Of a stretch of 6,412 nt of DNA, positions 5,891 through 6,412 are shown one piece after another. The first letter of the stretch is position 1. Each line of letters starts with the position of its first letter. Source of the stretch: Actinomycetota bacterium (GTDB taxonomy: Bacteria; Actinomycetota; Humimicrobiia; Humimicrobiales; Humimicrobiaceae); NCBI GenBank assembly GCA_016932375.1, contig JAFGDA010000049.1, positions 1 through 6,412 of the forward strand, read 5' to 3'. A program made the translations under genes and the position numbers. The notes under the pieces were generated by a model that saw nothing but the letters and a program-made list of their open reading frames with translations, made no database searches and was not told where the DNA came from.

Positions 5891-6367
5891 TTATTTTACC
5901 TCATTCCTGATTCTATTATTGTTTTCGTTTCTTTCCTGTTCCTTTAAAAACTGTTGTTTGCCTGGTCCGCATGAATTGCAATCAGCATACCCATACTGAT
6001 ATCCTTCGTTCTCCCTGATACAATTGTTTTCGCTGAACCTGTTTTGCTGTCCTTCGCAATCCTGTCCCGGATTACTGCATTCAGCAAGTCTTTCACATGA
6101 TTGCAATTGATTGCGGTCCTGGCTGTTCTGTAAAAGCCCCGGATAGTTGCGGTCATCTCCTGAATCCAGCCTATTATTTTTTACAGAAGCATTGCTTCCA
6201 TTAAGCAGGCTCCTGTAGTACTGCCGGCAACCGTACTCCGGCGTGGCAAGACTGCTGGCAGTGGAATGTGAAGCGGGCTTTTCCTTCCCGTAGGCGTATA
6301 TGAGACCGAAAGCAGTGAGCGACAACACAGCAGTTATTATGATGCCCAGTATTATTTTTTTAGCCAT
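5891..6367 (-). CDS. Exported or membrane-anchored cysteine-containing hypothetical protein
   Basis: I do not recognise this family. From ATG 6367 it has 158 residues. A two-lysine start and a long hydrophobic stretch (MAKK, then about 5-26) make a signal peptide or membrane anchor, ending in AYG with no lipobox cysteine. The remainder is hydrophilic, rich in Asn, Gln, Arg, Glu and Ser, with seven cysteines at 47, 91, 97, 104, 116, 130 and 133. The last two form CNSC, a CxxC that could bind metal or form a disulfide. There is no CxxCH, so no covalent c-type haem site. A GTG at 6388 would add seven residues, but it has no ribosome site, whereas AGGA lies 12 bases before the ATG, so ATG is preferred. 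It is the first gene of the - strand cluster seen here. Its promoter and any earlier genes lie past the right edge. Confidence 0.6.
   Translation of the reverse strand: MAKKIILGIIITAVLSLTAFGLIYAYGKEKPASHSTASSLATPEYGCRQYYRSLLNGSNASVKNNRLDSGDDRNYPGLLQNSQDRNQLQSCERLAECSNPGQDCEGQQNRFSENNCIRENEGYQYGYADCNSCGPGKQQFLKEQERNENNNRIRNEVK
5898..5902 (-). promoter_or_regulatory. Shine-Dalgarno site of the DUF4405 gene
   Basis: GAGGT lies 7 bases before the ATG at 5890 and falls in the last codons of the preceding gene. It supports the chosen start and coupled translation of the two genes. Confidence 0.55.
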
Positions 6368-6412
6368 ATCAATACCAAATCCTTTCACTATGCCCAGGTT
6401 ATAGATTGAACA

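Noticed and set aside
5673..5999. A 108-codon open frame on the + strand across the DUF4405 gene and the cysteine-rich gene
   Set aside because: It is antisense to two genes with better support (membrane helices, coupled starts, ribosome site), and its own translation has no coherent features.
6398..6403. TATAAC as a -10 box for the - strand cluster
   Set aside because: It matches 5 of 6 positions, but a -35 at normal spacing would lie beyond the window edge, so it cannot be supported.
1..6412. tRNA, rRNA, CRISPR array, insertion sequence or phage genes
   Set aside because: No cloverleaf-like element, regularly spaced repeats, terminal inverted repeats, transposase or integrase was seen, and the window is almost fully coding.

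Overview
The window holds two bacterial gene clusters that run towards each other and meet at about position 4100. The first three quarters (+ strand) is a compact tad/cpa locus, the tight-adherence or Flp-type IV pilus secretion machine. In order it holds the end of a CpaB-like protein (2-220), a CpaE-like MinD/ParA-family ATPase (288-1049), the CpaF/TadA secretion ATPase (1046-2293), and the two inner-membrane platform proteins TadB (2326-3186) and TadC (3200-4096). CpaE and CpaF overlap by ATGA and the other gaps are short, so these are very likely one transcript. No pilin (Flp, TadE, TadF) or prepilin peptidase lies in the window. The operon ends at TadC, so those parts must be upstream of position 1 or elsewhere.

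The last third (- strand, read from 6367 down to 4104) is a four-gene cluster: a small exported cysteine-containing protein of unknown function, a two-helix DUF4405 membrane protein, an ECF-type sigma-70 factor, and a single-pass membrane protein with a DUF5667 domain that is the probable anti-sigma or sensory partner. The first two genes abut (TAA directly followed by ATG). The sigma and DUF5667 genes overlap by ATGA. Between the two pairs lies a 54-base gap with a candidate promoter, a perfect Shine-Dalgarno sequence and a possible small hairpin. The convergent tadC and DUF5667 genes are only 7 bases apart.

The organism is a bacterium. Its DNA looks moderately AT-leaning by eye, with frequent ATA and AGG codons. 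The tad locus has a short CpaE without a receiver domain, and an ECF sigma gene is followed by a DUF5667 gene. That pairing is familiar from Actinobacteriota, Chloroflexota and some candidate-phylum genomes, so an uncultivated member of one of those groups is a reasonable guess, but no marker gene here fixes it.

Working model (inference): the + strand genes assemble an adhesive pilus or a Tad-like secretion system. The - strand genes form an envelope-sensing regulatory unit in which the DUF5667 protein holds the sigma factor at the membrane, and the cysteine-rich and DUF4405 proteins are candidate sensors or targets. Whether the sigma factor controls the neighbouring tad genes cannot be told from this window. 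The most unusual content is the four-gene - strand cluster, especially the unrecognised cysteine protein and the odd leader of the sigma gene.
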